DNA of 64,000 bases, from assembly GCA_026874595.1 (NCBI GenBank), contig CM049306.1, positions 8,061,519-8,125,518 on the forward strand, read 5' to 3'. The notes beneath the pieces are model-generated. The model had not been told where the DNA came from. It did not search any database and saw nothing but the letters and a program-made list of their open reading frames with translations. Every line of letters begins with the position of its first letter. Within the stretch, counting starts at the first letter, position 1. The stretch comes from Sipunculus nudus. Its lineage: Eukaryota > Annelida > Sipuncula > Golfingiida > Sipunculidae. Positions 12,208 through 24,184 of the stretch are shown in pieces. The position numbers and the translations under genes are program-made.

Positions 12208-12837
12208 ATGGTAACCGAGAACGCGAATAGCGGCCAGTTGCCGATTGAATCCCCGATGCAGCTGGTGAAATGCGTAGTCGTCGGAGATGGAAATGTCGGA
12301 AAAACCAGCATGTTGATCAGTTATACAACAAACCGCTTCCCGGAGGACTACGTGCCAACTGTCTTCGACAATTACACAGCTAATGTGTTAGTGGACGGTA
12401 TGGCTGTCAACGTCGGGTTTTGGGACACCGCGGGACAAGATGAATACGACCGCTTGCGCCCTCTATCGTATCCTCGCACAGACGTTTTTCTGTTATGTTA
12501 TTCCGTAGTGTCGCCGACGTCATACGGGAACATTACCATGAAATGGATGCCGGAAGTACAGCATCACTGCGCAGACGCACCAGTAATAATAGTAGGGACC
12601 AAAACAGACTTGCGGACAGACGAAGCAGTTCTGATGAAGCTTAAGAAAAAGCAGCAGGGCCCAGTTTCAACAGGACAGGGACAGCTGCTGGCTAAAAAGC
12701 TCGGGGCTGTGTGTTATCAGGAATGTTCCGCGAAAACGCAAGAAGGGCTTTCTGAAGTGTTTGTAGAAGCCGTGAAGGCAGCTCTTCGACCAAAACCAGA
12801 AAAGAAAAAGAAAAAAAGGAGGTGTGTTCTGTTGTAG
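12208..12837 (+). CDS. Rac-like Rho family small GTPase
   Basis: A 209-residue Rho GTPase, intact in one exon, whose ATG has a strong context (ACCATGG). Motifs in order: P-loop GDGNVGKTS (residues 26-34), effector loop YVPTVFDNY (48-56), switch II WDTAGQ (72-77), GTKTD (nucleotide-base specificity), Rho insert helix region, ECSAK, then a KKKKKRR basic patch and the CaaX box CVLL. Ending in Leu predicts geranylgeranylation and plasma-membrane targeting; the basic patch supports this. In Rac1 numbering (+16 here) T17, T35, Q61 and the GEF-selecting W56 are all kept, so it should be a switchable, actin-regulating GTPase of the Rac/RhoG type. Unusual features are a 16-residue N-terminal extension before the usual Rac start (Met17 aligns with it), Asn in place of Ala13, DE in place of ED after Q61, and Thr in place of Leu in TKLD. 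Lack of introns in the coding region suggests a retrocopy or lineage-specific duplicate. Rac versus RhoG versus a separate molluscan clade cannot be decided here. Confidence 0.93.
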   Translation: MVTENANSGQLPIESPMQLVKCVVVGDGNVGKTSMLISYTTNRFPEDYVPTVFDNYTANVLVDGMAVNVGFWDTAGQDEYDRLRPLSYPRTDVFLLCYSVVSPTSYGNITMKWMPEVQHHCADAPVIIVGTKTDLRTDEAVLMKLKKKQQGPVSTGQGQLLAKKLGAVCYQECSAKTQEGLSEVFVEAVKAALRPKPEKKKKKRRCVLL

Positions 12838-13103
12838 CCAAGTCTTGCTTATAATATGTTTATATATCAATATACAGCTTCAAAATATGATCAGTATTTA
12901 TTTCATATATGCGAATGTATATGATGCATGGTTAAGTTCAGTCTGTCGCTTACTAATTCAGTAACTGCCGGTGTTTTCATAAATGAGCCTTCAAATGAAT
13001 ATTATATTTTTTCTAGAAACAGGGTTGTATGGTTTTGAGCATTCGATAAATATTGAGACGGCCATGTCGCCTGTCAGTTTGTTTGTGATACAGGACCACA
13101 CAC

Positions 13104-13106
<3 letters not shown>

Positions 13107-13148
<42 letters not shown>
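13107..13148. repeat. (AT)n microsatellite after (CA)n
   Basis: A short ACACAC stretch runs directly into AT repeats. Confidence 0.95.
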
Positions 13149-13151
<3 letters not shown>

Positions 13152-14476
13152 TACCAATATTGTGTATATGCTCAGCATGTGACTGTGTTTTGTACAAAAT
13201 GGGTCTGATAAAGCGCTGCGAAGTAACATATCCAGAAAACCAAGCCTTCATTTGTTATCGGATATATTTGAACAGATTCACGAGTGTCACTAATATCACT
13301 AATGTGTATATCACACACACACACACGTTCTGGGTCATGTGGTATCATGACAGATCCGCCATCCAGTGTTGTCTCTATGTAGGCCACATGTCGCGTGGAG
13401 GGGCATACTAAACATCACTGGCGAGTACTGGCACGGCCAGTCATATTGTCTTTTTAATCAATAGATAGCTCACACTTTGACAGATAAATACCTGAGTTAC
13501 TGTATGATAAGGGTGGATAAGCCAATGTCAGTGCATACACACCGCCACCCGTCAGCTGGGCCACTTGACTTCACAAAACATGCAGACAAACAATGACACT
13601 ATATATATATATATGGATGATATCAAGTATTGATTTCCATAATCAGCATTGAAGAAGTTACAGACAAAAACAGGCCGTTTTACCTGTGCTATAGCAAGTT
13701 TATCTGATTACAGGGGAAATTAGGTTTTATCGCTCAATAATATCTTTATTATTTCAGTCATTAATTTGGTTCTAAATATGAGAACGAATTTGCGGTTTGT
13801 GTACTTTAATTATAGGCTCATATGTCTCATTTGTTTTAAGTGTATATTAATCTAATCATCACTTTGCTGTAGTATCCGCGCTGCCTCTTTCCAGGCCTGC
13901 TTTTTTGTTACCTAAATGATATATGATATCAGCTTTAACCTTCAGCGATAACAATCAACTAATTGCATTGCTATGTCTGTTTACCTGGCTTGGTCAGATT
14001 GAGCCGGAGTTCTAATTAACATATCATGCATACAGAGTGTATTGTTATGTATATTTATATACGAGTCAAATGGTTCTGCGTCATTCGTGCTCAGAAGGTT
14101 CCGGCCCCGTAATGTTTGTGTAATGTTTGTTTAATACAGAGAAGATCAACAAATCCGTGCATGGGCCGGGGCAATCGGTCTTCATGGTCACATGACTCAG
14201 TGAACTTTAGACCTCAGGTTTTATATAGGTTGTATAATATATATATATATATATAAAACTACAGAGTAACCAAAAACCATTTAATGAAGTAAACTGCATT
14301 TAGAAACATTCATAAACTGCATAAAGATTTTACATATTAAATAAAACTGAAGAAACGTTTTAATTTTATGCTGTATTGTCAAGTATACCGTCACCTGTAA
14401 GATATTGGAAATGTATGTGCTTATTAAGGGGGTGGACACCACGGGATATCTGCAGGCCGTAAATTTCTCGGTTGGC
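13149..14476. other. Non-coding sequence 3' of the Rho GTPase gene
   Basis: Contains a (CA)n run near 13310 and a short (AT)n near 14237. An AATAAA occurs at about 14339, but it is 1.5 kb from the stop codon and cannot be tied to the GTPase gene. No gene recognised. Confidence 0.4.

Positions 14477-14533
<57 letters not shown>
14477..14533. repeat. (TA)n microsatellite left of MITE
   Basis: Originally one tract with 14710-14768; the MITE at 14534-14709 splits it. Confidence 0.95.
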
Positions 14534-14536
<3 letters not shown>

Positions 14537-14706
14537 TGGAACCCCGCCTTGCGACCACCCCGCAATTGCGACCACCCCACAATTACGACCACCTTTCTTG
14601 GTCCCGAATGTACGATCCAGGTAATTTAAAGTTTCACAAATACGACCACCCCCAAATTACGACCACTTTGGTCAGTCCCCAAGGTGGTCGTAATTGTGAG
14701 GTTCCA

Positions 14707-14709
<3 letters not shown>
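14534..14709. mobile_element. pogo/Tigger-like MITE inserted in a TA tract
   Basis: The 176-bp element starts CAGTGGAACCCC and ends GGTTCCACTG, with TA on both sides as the expected target duplication. The ends resemble Tc1/mariner-superfamily pogo/Tigger termini (CAGT..GAACC), which use TA targets. The interior repeats ACGACCACC on one strand and GTGGTCGT on the other, so the whole element can fold back. No coding capacity. Confidence 0.8.

Positions 14710-14768
<59 letters not shown>
14710..14768. repeat. (TA)n microsatellite right of MITE
   Basis: Continuation of the tract at 14477-14533 beyond the inserted element. Confidence 0.95.
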
Positions 14769-14772
<4 letters not shown>

Positions 14773-14910
14773 GCATGGGCCAGTGGTTTTAATTGTTTTA
14801 GACTTAGTATCCTTTGGCCCGTTTTCCACCTATGTCTGCCCTTTTGCTTATTATGCATTGAAAGAAATTTTCTTTTAAAAAACTGCCTATTTACGTAGTT
14901 ATTCATAAAA

Positions 14911-14975
14911 TGCCCTCTGGCTTAGTGGGTGTGTCGTTAAGCAGATGTTTTCTGCGGTCTGCAGTTCGAGGATTA
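14911..14975 (+). repeat. Possible tRNA-derived SINE head
   Basis: TGGCTTAGTGGG resembles a Pol III A box and, about 40 bp on, GCAGTTCGAGGATT resembles a B box. It does not fold into a proper cloverleaf. It could be a decayed tRNA-related SINE or coincidence. Confidence 0.3.
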
Positions 14976-15308
14976 AATATAGTGGATTACATTACCATGC
15001 AACTATATACAGCTTAACCACAAAAATGGCAGAAATGTAAAAGGTCGACCTATCGTGTTCGTGTCAGGTTATACAATAAATATATAGCACGTATTTTTTA
15101 TTTTTATGTTTTCTGAACAAGGGGTTTTGAAGGACCAGAAAATATTATTTGTCAGGTCTCAGGGGTTCAGTAATTTTCCAGCCGAGGATCATTAAAGTGT
15201 TTTAATTATTGAAGTTACGGCATCTTATACGCCAACTGTAAGGCACATCAAATGTTGCTCGGCCATGCACATAAATCTATGAAATTTATCATATTTAAAA
15301 GATACCTA

Positions 15309-15310
<2 letters not shown>

Positions 15311-15366
<56 letters not shown>
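15311..15366. repeat. (AT)28 microsatellite
   Basis: Pure AT, 56 bp. Confidence 0.95.
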
Positions 15367-15374
<8 letters not shown>

Positions 15375-15848
15375 TGTTCACATCTATATCATGTTATTTC
15401 GAAGAATATCTTACAGATGTACTCGAAGTACATCATACAGATGTACTGAAAACAAACCAAACCCCAGTTAGTGATTATTGGCTATATCTTGACAGCAAAT
15501 GACATTCTGAAATTAAATACACCAGATTTAAGAATGTCGAATTATGAGCTCTTAACCAAATTCATCCGAGGGATATAATGCAACAGGAAATGCAAAAAAA
15601 CATAGGTCCGTTTTGAGAAAACATGTAAGCTGTGTTTATATATCAGTATTTTCACAACCCTTAAATACCAGCGAGTTGTGCACTAAGCGGAAAATGCATG
15701 GCAACTTTTGTGGATATTAGAAAACAGTTCTGACAATATTAGCAGAAAGGAACTTTTCTTATTTTATTTTCCTTTTGCCATGAATATGTTTAGGGGATGA
15801 AATTGATTTTGTGACAGATATTTCGTTAACTTTATGTAGTTAATGAAT

Positions 15849-15980
15849 GTGGTAATATAGGAACTCTCAAGTTTATATGTATTTCACATGACTGTGGTAA
15901 TATAGGAACTCTCGAGTTTATATGTATTTCACATGATTGTGGTAATAGGAACTCTCAAGTTTATATGTACTTCACATTTT
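15849..15980. repeat. 45-bp minisatellite, three units
   Basis: Units start at 15849, 15894 and 15939, each beginning GTGGTAATA...GGAACTCTC and differing by only a few bases. The third lacks TAT near its start. Confidence 0.9.
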
Positions 15981-16290
15981 TTATACATTGTACTTTTTTT
16001 CTGTCACACATCCACAATTACCGACATTCTTATCTCATGACTGCCATTTTATCTTAATGTTGGCAGGAATGTATAGATTAGTCTTTATGTGTAGTAAATC
16101 ATGTACGATTTTCATGACTCGCATCAACACAAGTAATGTTCATTTTCCATCGTGCAATAAAATATTTTCAGTGAGTATATGAATGTTGTATTAAACCAGG
16201 CAGTTTCCTTCATAACAGTGAAACCGTCTCTTGGCTTACAGTTAATTAGGTCAACATTCTGCAAGTCATCTGTGCTCATCTGCTCATCTC

Positions 16291-16293
16291 CTA

Positions 16294-16324
<31 letters not shown>

Positions 16325-16325
16325 C
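16291..16325. repeat. Poly(C) run followed by (AC)n
   Basis: A C homopolymer of about 18 bases passes directly into AC repeats. A near-copy of the arrangement occurs at 16482-16510. Confidence 0.85.
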
Positions 16326-16481
16326 CTTAGCAGTTTTTGCATGTTTGTAGTTCTTGTTAAAGCTACAGTTTTCTAGTTTGACATACAAGTTATTGTTGAA
16401 TCTCCTGAAATCAGGTCACCCTCACGGCACTTTTATACGACAATGATAAAGATACACCATACACGATTCATCGCAGTAACC

Positions 16482-16510
16482 CTCCCCCCCCCCCCCCACA
16501 CACACACACA
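16482..16510. repeat. Second poly(C)-(AC)n run
   Basis: Same composition and order as at 16291-16325, about 190 bp downstream. Confidence 0.85.
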
Positions 16511-16563
16511 GTTTCCGCCCTCAGGTGCGCCGTGAGACAATCACAAACAGGCCACATGACAAT

Positions 16564-16592
16564 TGACTGACTGACTGACTGACTGACTGACT
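16564..16592. repeat. (GACT)7 microsatellite
   Basis: Seven perfect GACT units. ACTG-type microsatellites accompany some bivalve repeat families, but no such element was recognised around this one. Confidence 0.9.
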
Positions 16593-17073
16593 ATAACAGT
16601 ACATCACGTGATGGTCCTACACACAAAACACCAGCAATACATCAAGACCTTGCCATACTTGCAAAACAAAAACAAAAAAGAACTCCCGACACTGACTTCC
16701 GATTCAGTCCTAGAAATAGTTAGGAAAAAAATTGTTTTGGTTGACTTGCTTTAAGTATTGCATGATGCCGTTAAAAGGATTAATTGAAGGATGATAAATA
16801 GAAGGCGATGAACGATGGTAAGACAGCACACTACGGAAATACAGCTCACAGTGCACATGTATGTAGATGACGAGAAAATCTTGTCAAAAGGATTAACTGC
16901 CATGCAAGATCTATTGTCATACCAAATTTCAGAATCATCCATAAAAGTCAAGTGTAGGTGTCACCACAAGTCTTTTGCAAGATGTCAAATTTTGCTTTCA
17001 GATATTTTATAATGGTTCATTAGATCGGAATAGTGTGCCTCCCTAAAAATTATTACACTGTCATTGTTATAAT

Positions 17074-17242
17074 CAGAGGCGGGTTCAGGAAAAGTAGGGG
17101 TCCATCTCAGAAGGGCTGATGACTAATCCAATTTATAAAAAGGTTCCAAGGTCTGGAAAAGGACGGGTGGTTCCTGGCCGAAAAAAATGGTTTGAAACCC
17201 TTAAAAATGACTCCCTTGACCCCTCCACTGGATCCTCTTCTG
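17074..17242. mobile_element. 169-bp MITE, CAGAGGCGGGTTCAG ends, 5-bp TSD
   Basis: The element begins CAGAGGCGGGTTCAGG and ends CCAGTGG-type inverse (CTGGATCCTCTTCTG). ATAAT flanks both sides as a 5-bp target duplication. Same end type as the elements at 32132, 35714, 43793, 44047 and 59568-60037. No coding capacity. Confidence 0.75.
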
Positions 17243-17629
17243 ATAATAAATGGAAAAAAAATGCGAAAATTTTATCGTAATCGTGTCATTAAGAGTAAAA
17301 GAAATCCTATTTTCTCAATTACTGGTTTCACTGCAGTGAAGTTTTCCTCCTTTTTGAGTACTTGCAGTTTTAACAGTTTTTCAAAAACCTTAGGCGCCAA
17401 CAATATTTCGAAATTGAATGTTGATACTGAAAAATTGTGACATTCACGTCACAATTTTCCGGAGCAATCAAATGATTGTATCAGTTAAAATTTTGTATAA
17501 AAAGTGTAAATGTGTGTAAAACTTAATTAACCACGCATATATCCGTGTCACAATGAAAATAAACAGAGTCAAAGTAGCTCGCCATGCTCACATATACAGT
17601 AGCATCATTCACCAGTAAGGCTACATTTT

Positions 17630-18790
17630 TAGCTCAGCTGACTGAGGGTCATCTCGGCTATAGCGATCACTCTTTGTCCGTCCGTCTGCCCGTCTGTCCG
17701 TCTGCCCGTCTGTCCGTCCGTTAATAAGGCACACATCTTAAGCGCTGATTCTAGAAGCTTCTTCGTGAACATCTAAGGACGTCAATAAAAATTTCCTTTG
17801 GAACTTGATATTAGGCCACTGCGACCTTTATCCTCGTTACAAATTCGTAATGTCCTAACAGTGGGTTCTGACGGGAGTGGTCAGAGCTGTCGTGCCTATC
17901 GACGGATGTATGGATTTCTGCGTTGCCGCAGGACCCACTTATTTAAAATTGCGGAAGTATTTTAGGCCAACCTTTCATTTAAAAAACTTCAATGTTGTGC
18001 ATTTAACTAATAGGGGAAGAACCTTAACATTTTGGGTCACAATGTCTAAGGTCAAGGTCACAAGGGCCGTCTGTCCAAAAATTAGTTTCCAGATGATAAC
18101 TTCAGTTTCGTCTGTCATATTGTATCAAGCTTGACTTATTAATTGCTCACCACTAAAGTATGAATTCTTTTAAATTTGGGGTTATGAGCTCAATGTCAAG
18201 GCCACAGGATGAATTTCTTATAAAGTGATTATGGATGCATTTTAAGAAAAACTTTTCATCACTTTTTCATCTTATATCTAGCTATCAGATATTTTTGACA
18301 TGCCAATAGGGAGAGATTCTTTTTTATATTGGGGTCACAGGGTCAAATGTCTAGGTCACAGGGCCCAACTATTTACAATTAGTTTATGGACGATAATTCC
18401 GATTTGGATAGACAAATTGGCTCCAAACTTGATTTATTAATGACCCACCACTAAAGTAAGAATCATTTGATTTCAGGGTCTCGAGGTTAAAGGTGAGGGT
18501 CACAGGACCTACAAATATTTATGGATGCATCATAAATCTAACTTTTCATCTCAACCTTCCGTTTTTCACATATGACTTACCTGCCCAAAGTGGAAGAAAC
18601 CTGTAGATTTTGAGGTTACTGGGTCAGAGGTCAAGGTCACTTGACCAACTTTTTTTTAAAGATTGTTATGGAAATCAAATTAGTGTAAGTTCAAGGATAG
18701 TTAGTTGTCAGACTTAAGGTAACAAGGTCAAGGGTCAAGGTCACAAGACCCACACTATGGAAAAGCTCATAAAAATATCTTCTGAGACAA
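17630..18790 (+). repeat. GTCCGTC/GGTCAAGGTCA repeat element, copy 1
   Basis: It begins TAGCTCAGCTGACTGAGGGT, passes through GTCCGTCCGTCTGCCC microsatellite, then contains diverged units of about 180-240 bp, each with a GGGTCA...AGGTCAAGGTCAC block and a GGACC block. The same start and order recur at 61488. This style of repeat is common in molluscan genomes as I know them. It encodes no protein. Confidence 0.65.
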
Positions 18791-18800
18791 TTTCAGCTGA

Positions 18801-19252
18801 GTATCGTAACTCCTGGTTCAGTAGTTTGTTCTTCATATTCATCGTCATGATGACAACATATATTGTATTAAATAGTTTTACCGGTTGCACTAGATGTACT
18901 ACCATATGCTTTTACATATAGTTTTCTACTTTTCTCGTAATGTTCACAGTTATATCAATCTGACTTGCGAAAACCATGCTGCGTATAATGTACCAGAATC
19001 TGCCGTGCACGTCCAAAGCTATAAGCCATGCAAAGTTTAAAAACTGTTAAACGAGCCCATTGTTTTTACATGGTTATTTTTAACAACACGATTGTAATTT
19101 ATGTAAATTCCCTGCATGATAGCTGCTGCCTGGTATTTCAATTGCTCTCTCTCTCAGTTTTCAGTCAATATTACATCGTACATCCAGCTCATCAGCCGAG
19201 CGTCATAAAATATCAACCGATATCCTGTATAAAAGTTTAAATAAACAATATA

Positions 19253-19286
<34 letters not shown>

Positions 19287-19679
19287 CTTTTACTTCACAA
19301 AAATAGCGTTCTTGCTATAAAATGTTATGCAACAGGACGTATCGATACATGTAATTTAACCATGGAATGAAATTGTGTGTATATAAAACCAAACATCAGA
19401 TCGTGTATACGGTGAAGTCTGTGCCTAATTGAAAAATGATAAACTAATTGGCGCTCGATCCGATAAAGGAATATGTGATGGCAAAGTATGGGATTATATA
19501 TAAGCCCACATCAGAACATACGGTCTGTATATGTATGTATGCATGTGTCTGCGTGTGTGCGTGCAAGAGGCATACGCTCGTGCAAATTGTTCATGCTCAG
19601 TAATATAAACCTTTATATCCATCTCCGGTGACATTTACCTGGCGTGAGCCATTAGTCTCATGCATATTAAAGAGGGTAT
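18801..19679. other. Non-coding sequence with a (TG)n run
   Basis: Holds a (TG)13-14 microsatellite at about 19253-19280 and otherwise nothing recognised. Confidence 0.45.
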
Positions 19680-19807
19680 ACACCGGGGTTTGATGTGTCC
19701 TATGGAAACAGAGACAGTCCCCGGCGGTCTATCGATCTACTTCACAGCAGAGCTACCTGCCCGGCTGCCAGCACTCACTTCAATGGCGGCCTGCTGATCA
19801 CGCTCAG
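19680..19807 (+). other. Candidate non-coding first exon of Ir25a
   Basis: A locally GC-richer block ends in a perfect donor, CGCTCAG|GTAAGT (19807/19808). The first coding exon of Ir25a is preceded by a matching acceptor, TTTTTCCTTGCAG|GTGT ending at 27180, with no other clear donor noted between them. The block contains a 4-codon upstream ORF (ATG at 19783, Met-Ala-Ala-Cys-stop) that could dampen translation. The start of the exon is a guess. Confidence 0.35.
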
Positions 19808-21311
19808 GTAAGTCCCGCTGTTCACACTAAACACACTCTTGTCTTAACAACAACAGGCAAACTCACTGCCATTTCAGTTTTTTAAGAGTATACACAATTT
19901 TAGTCTTTTTAAGTTAAAATTGTACCAGATAAGCATGATGTTGATACGGTTTGACTGGATTATACAGCGGCTCGTGTTCTATGTTTCACTGAAACCAACA
20001 AATTAACTTTACACATGCATGCATAGGCCAATTAGTCACAAGCTATAGTGTATTTTCTAAACATGCATTTTGTTTTGCTGTCGCCGGATATTTATACCAC
20101 CGGATAAGTCTCTTGCGAATTAAGCTGTCTAAATTTCATAACATGTCATGTGATAACGTGGACTCTGAATGAAGCTGCTAATGGGGTAAGATTGTTTTTA
20201 AAAATAAACACAGATTTAACATACCAACTTTGTTTTGTTAAACATATTTATCATATCCCTATCCCTAAAGATGCACAAATCACGTGGTTATATTACGTCA
20301 TAATTTTAAGCCTGATTTTTGTGTGGTGGGATATCTGTGCTTGATTAGATACCACTGTGTATGAACAGGCTTTACAAACACGTAAGAATCGATGTGGTTT
20401 TATATGTGTACTCCTGCCTGGCGGAATGCTACATTGTTGTTGGGATACAGCCTGTGTATGAACAGTCCCTTTATACCGCTCACTAGGCCTATATATCATC
20501 ATCGATCTGGTTGTTTGACCAGGATGTGAATCAGATTATCAACAACAAACTTTTCATCAGATAAGATACAGTTAACTATTGTGATGTAGATTTGTTTTAT
20601 GTTTGCATTTCGGGAAAAAAAAATTCGCTCATGAATATTCATGCCCTGCTCAGGGGATGAGAGAAGAAAAAGGATAAAGCTTGTCAAGGTTACGTATGCA
20701 TAAAGAATACGCGTGATCATTTTTAAATTTAAAGAAATTCTCAACTATGAACGTGCATTCTTACGAATGCGAGCCTCCGCCGAGGGGGGGGGGGGGGGGG
20801 TCCCTATTGGAGGATGCTCCCAAACCATGCATGCTTGCATTGATTAATTCGGCCCATATTCCCAGGTTCATTCGTGCATAAGTGACTGTACATATGTGAT
20901 TATTCTTGATGACGTTCCGGATCATGTTCCGAATCCACACCGAAATCTCATCGTTTCTTCATTTGATCATTCCAAAAATGCCCTAAAAATATTGTGAGAT
21001 TCCTTAAATGATCGCCTGAGTTATGTTGTAAACAATTACCGTACAGACGCACACACGAACGGGGATCAACGCATACCCTCCTGGCGGAGTCAATAATCTT
21101 AAAAGAAATATAATTTGCGCGAAGGTGGCGAATGCATGGGAGGCCACCATGTGTATACAGCACTTGTTGTCTGCTCTGCATTTTATATATCGTCTCAATA
21201 AATATAATTATATATATATATTAAATCATTACTGTACAGTGGCTCATCAGAGACACTCAAAATTGATACATAGACCTCCTTAATATGGCTAAATTATCTG
21301 AGGTCAAACAT

Positions 21312-21336
21312 CACACACACACACACACACACACAC

Positions 21337-21391
<55 letters not shown>
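21312..21391. repeat. Compound (CA)n(TA)n microsatellite
   Basis: About 28 bp of CA followed by about 52 bp of AT. Confidence 0.95.
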
Positions 21392-21392
<1 letters not shown>

Positions 21393-21521
21393 GGTATTTT
21401 CTTTTAGTTCCTATGATTCATATAATAACCCTCTGTAAGAACTGACGAAAATTTTGTAAAGATAAAACGAAACCTGAGCAAAATTTATCTGATATAAAAA
21501 ATAAATATAAACAATAAAGTG

Positions 21522-21573
<52 letters not shown>
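21522..21573. repeat. (TA)26 microsatellite
   Basis: Directly abuts the hairpin at 21574. Confidence 0.95.
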
Positions 21574-21576
<3 letters not shown>

Positions 21577-21648
21577 TGGAAAGAGTATACACAGAAAAGT
21601 GGTTCACTGCCAGTGGGATCCACTTTTCTGTCTATACCCTTTCCATCT
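21574..21648. repeat. 75-nt near-perfect hairpin
   Basis: AGATGGAAAGAGTATACACA at the left pairs with the inverse of TGTCTATACCCTTTCCATCT at the right. The pairing continues through AGAAAAGTGG/CCACTTTTCT to a CACTGCCAGTG centre, giving about 35 base pairs with few mismatches. Candidates are a tiny palindromic MITE or a microRNA-like precursor; sequence alone cannot separate them. Confidence 0.8.
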
Positions 21649-21927
21649 GTAAAACAATGAACCAGAATGGCTATTCATACATCTATATATACCAAAATCC
21701 CTCAACCATAACAATTTATGTATAATATGTGTGGAATGATTTTTTAGCGCGATATCTGCTGCAATTTAAGCGGCTTACAACTAATTTATAAGCAATGCTG
21801 AGTCAAACCGAAATGAAATGAAGACACATTGTGAAATATAACCTTGTTAAACCAAAAAGTCAATCAGCTATTTCTTTCAAGTATAACAAAATCTAACAAA
21901 ATCCATGAACTTATCAGTCTCTCTCTG

Positions 21928-21931
<4 letters not shown>

Positions 21932-21975
<44 letters not shown>
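21932..21975. repeat. (AT)22 microsatellite
   Basis: Follows a short CT-rich run. Confidence 0.95.
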
Positions 21976-21977
<2 letters not shown>

Positions 21978-22756
21978 CTGCCTTTGTTTATAAATATATG
22001 AACTGCATATCTTTTTCATTTTTCATAATTAAATGTATACATTCTTTCATTAATAAATACATATCAATAAGCCTTGTCACGTACAAGCCGAAATTGAATT
22101 CTGCATGAATGTTCATAAATTATCCTTAGTTAAGCGAGCTAAAGTACACCAAATTTTGTGAAGAGTAAGGACATAAATTTAAGTCTGAATCTGGACAAAA
22201 GGGCGGATCGATCCGGTATAGGGTCGTTTTGAATTGGCGAAGGAATGCGCTCTACTTAGTGGCTTCTAGTAATTATTGTATTGAAAAGCAATAATTAAAA
22301 CCGTACGCCCTGTACAGGAACCATTAACGAGCTCCACTTACACAGGACTTTTAGCGTTTGGAGCAATTACACAATTAAAACGGATATGATGCTTTATAGA
22401 CATGCATGTCAATCATTTAAGTTAATGTACTGTACTGTTGTCCAGTTATATTTAATAACCACGTAACTATTAATTGGATAATTTATCCTACCAAATCAGA
22501 AGATTGCGTGTGTTCAGGGATTGCTTTGTGCCAGTTATACACGAATTTACGTACATGTGTACATTTTATCCAAGGGAGTATACTTGTGCCTGGAACTTTG
22601 TCAAGGAAACATACAAGGACTTGTTATGATGAATGACTGATAACACCCGTGATAACGTAAATCAATCACAGTCACGCCACCTGATAGGTCTTTATCAATG
22701 CCTATAGAGACATCCCTATCTTTTCAGGCTGTTAAAGAAAACAACCTTATAGTTAC

Positions 22757-22808
22757 AGATATATTATATATTTTATATATATTATATATTTTATATATAT
22801 TATATATT
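22757..22808. repeat. AT-rich tandem repeat
   Basis: A unit of the type TATTATATATTTTATATA is repeated about three times. Confidence 0.8.
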
Positions 22809-23561
22809 ACACATACTCAGCTGTTAGTTGCATGGGCGGTGATATAGTTGTCATCATAACTATCAAACGTCAAATGTTATAATTAATTCCGATATAACGT
22901 TCTATATACAGGGCATTCGCATGATCCGTGTGCCAACAGTAACCTCTGGTAGTCCTTCATTTTCATCATCTAAAAATTATAAACTATTTATTATCTTTGT
23001 AAATATACAAATATTATATCACATTTTAAAAGGAAATTTATCTTTAATCCTACGATCACATGGTGTCTATAAAGTATACATATATACATAAATGCTGGTT
23101 GGACAATAACCACATGCACGTTATACCCGTGTCTCCAAGTACATGCAAAACCTGCATCTGTTATACTGTTTACTCTGTACCTCTGTTGTTTACTTTACCC
23201 CTATAGATACGTCAACTCAGTATTCCACCATGACGCAAGCTAGCTCCCATGATAATATACGTTATAATTCATAGAATTCACTATAATTATGTAATCATGT
23301 CCGCATGTCTGAAAGCCTCCTTGGTAAGAGAAAGCCAATACAGGACGATGCTTTCATTAACCTCTCAGGAAAATGACCTAAGGTAATTATACCTACCTGG
23401 ACAACGTCCGGAGACACTGTACTTAATTATAAATAATGTTAATTATCCCTATAGGTGATCCCATTTGGACAAGGAAACCTTGCACATATAATGAAGATTA
23501 GATTTTAAAGCTTCGTTGCAATCTTTAGTCATACCTGAATATTTTGTAAAATACAGCCGAA

Positions 23562-23565
<4 letters not shown>

Positions 23566-23611
<46 letters not shown>
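23566..23611. repeat. (AT)23 microsatellite
   Basis: Pure AT. Confidence 0.95.
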
Positions 23612-23613
<2 letters not shown>

Positions 23614-24121
23614 TGTATAAATTTGGGGTTTAAAGTTAGGTGGGGCGGCTGAAAGAAATTACTTATTTTGCAGCGTTTTCCCTGAATTGTTATAAGATTC
23701 AGCCTATTAATTCTCTCCTTCTTTGTGTTGTGGATACTTTCCTGGATACTTACAAATCAATGTGAACGGTTAATACCTCCCTGACAAAAATCCTGAATCC
23801 ACCCTATATATATACTAGGCATAGATATTGCATTATATAGACCTCTCATTGAAATTATCCAAAAGAAAATGCGTGATATTTCATAATTATTACTCTATGA
23901 CTAATTTCAATAAATTTACTTTCGGTCACTGCTTTTTATTTCAGGTAATAGCAGATCATAAAAATCACGGGTATTTTTAATTATCTTTATAGTAATAGAT
24001 CACTGGGCCAAGGTGAAGTCTTCATATGTATGTTTATTCTGTAATTCAGAAATTATTCAATTAAACATTGATTTTTAAATTATAAAAAATAACATCTTTT
24101 ATCTGCTTTTATTTGTGTTTG

Positions 24122-24124
<3 letters not shown>

Positions 24125-24180
<56 letters not shown>
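24125..24180. repeat. (AT)28 microsatellite
   Basis: Pure AT. Confidence 0.95.

Positions 24181-24184
<4 letters not shown>

Noticed and set aside
15849-15980. Repeats that might suggest a CRISPR array
   Set aside because: The 45-bp units are directly adjacent with no unique spacers, and the genome is eukaryotic.
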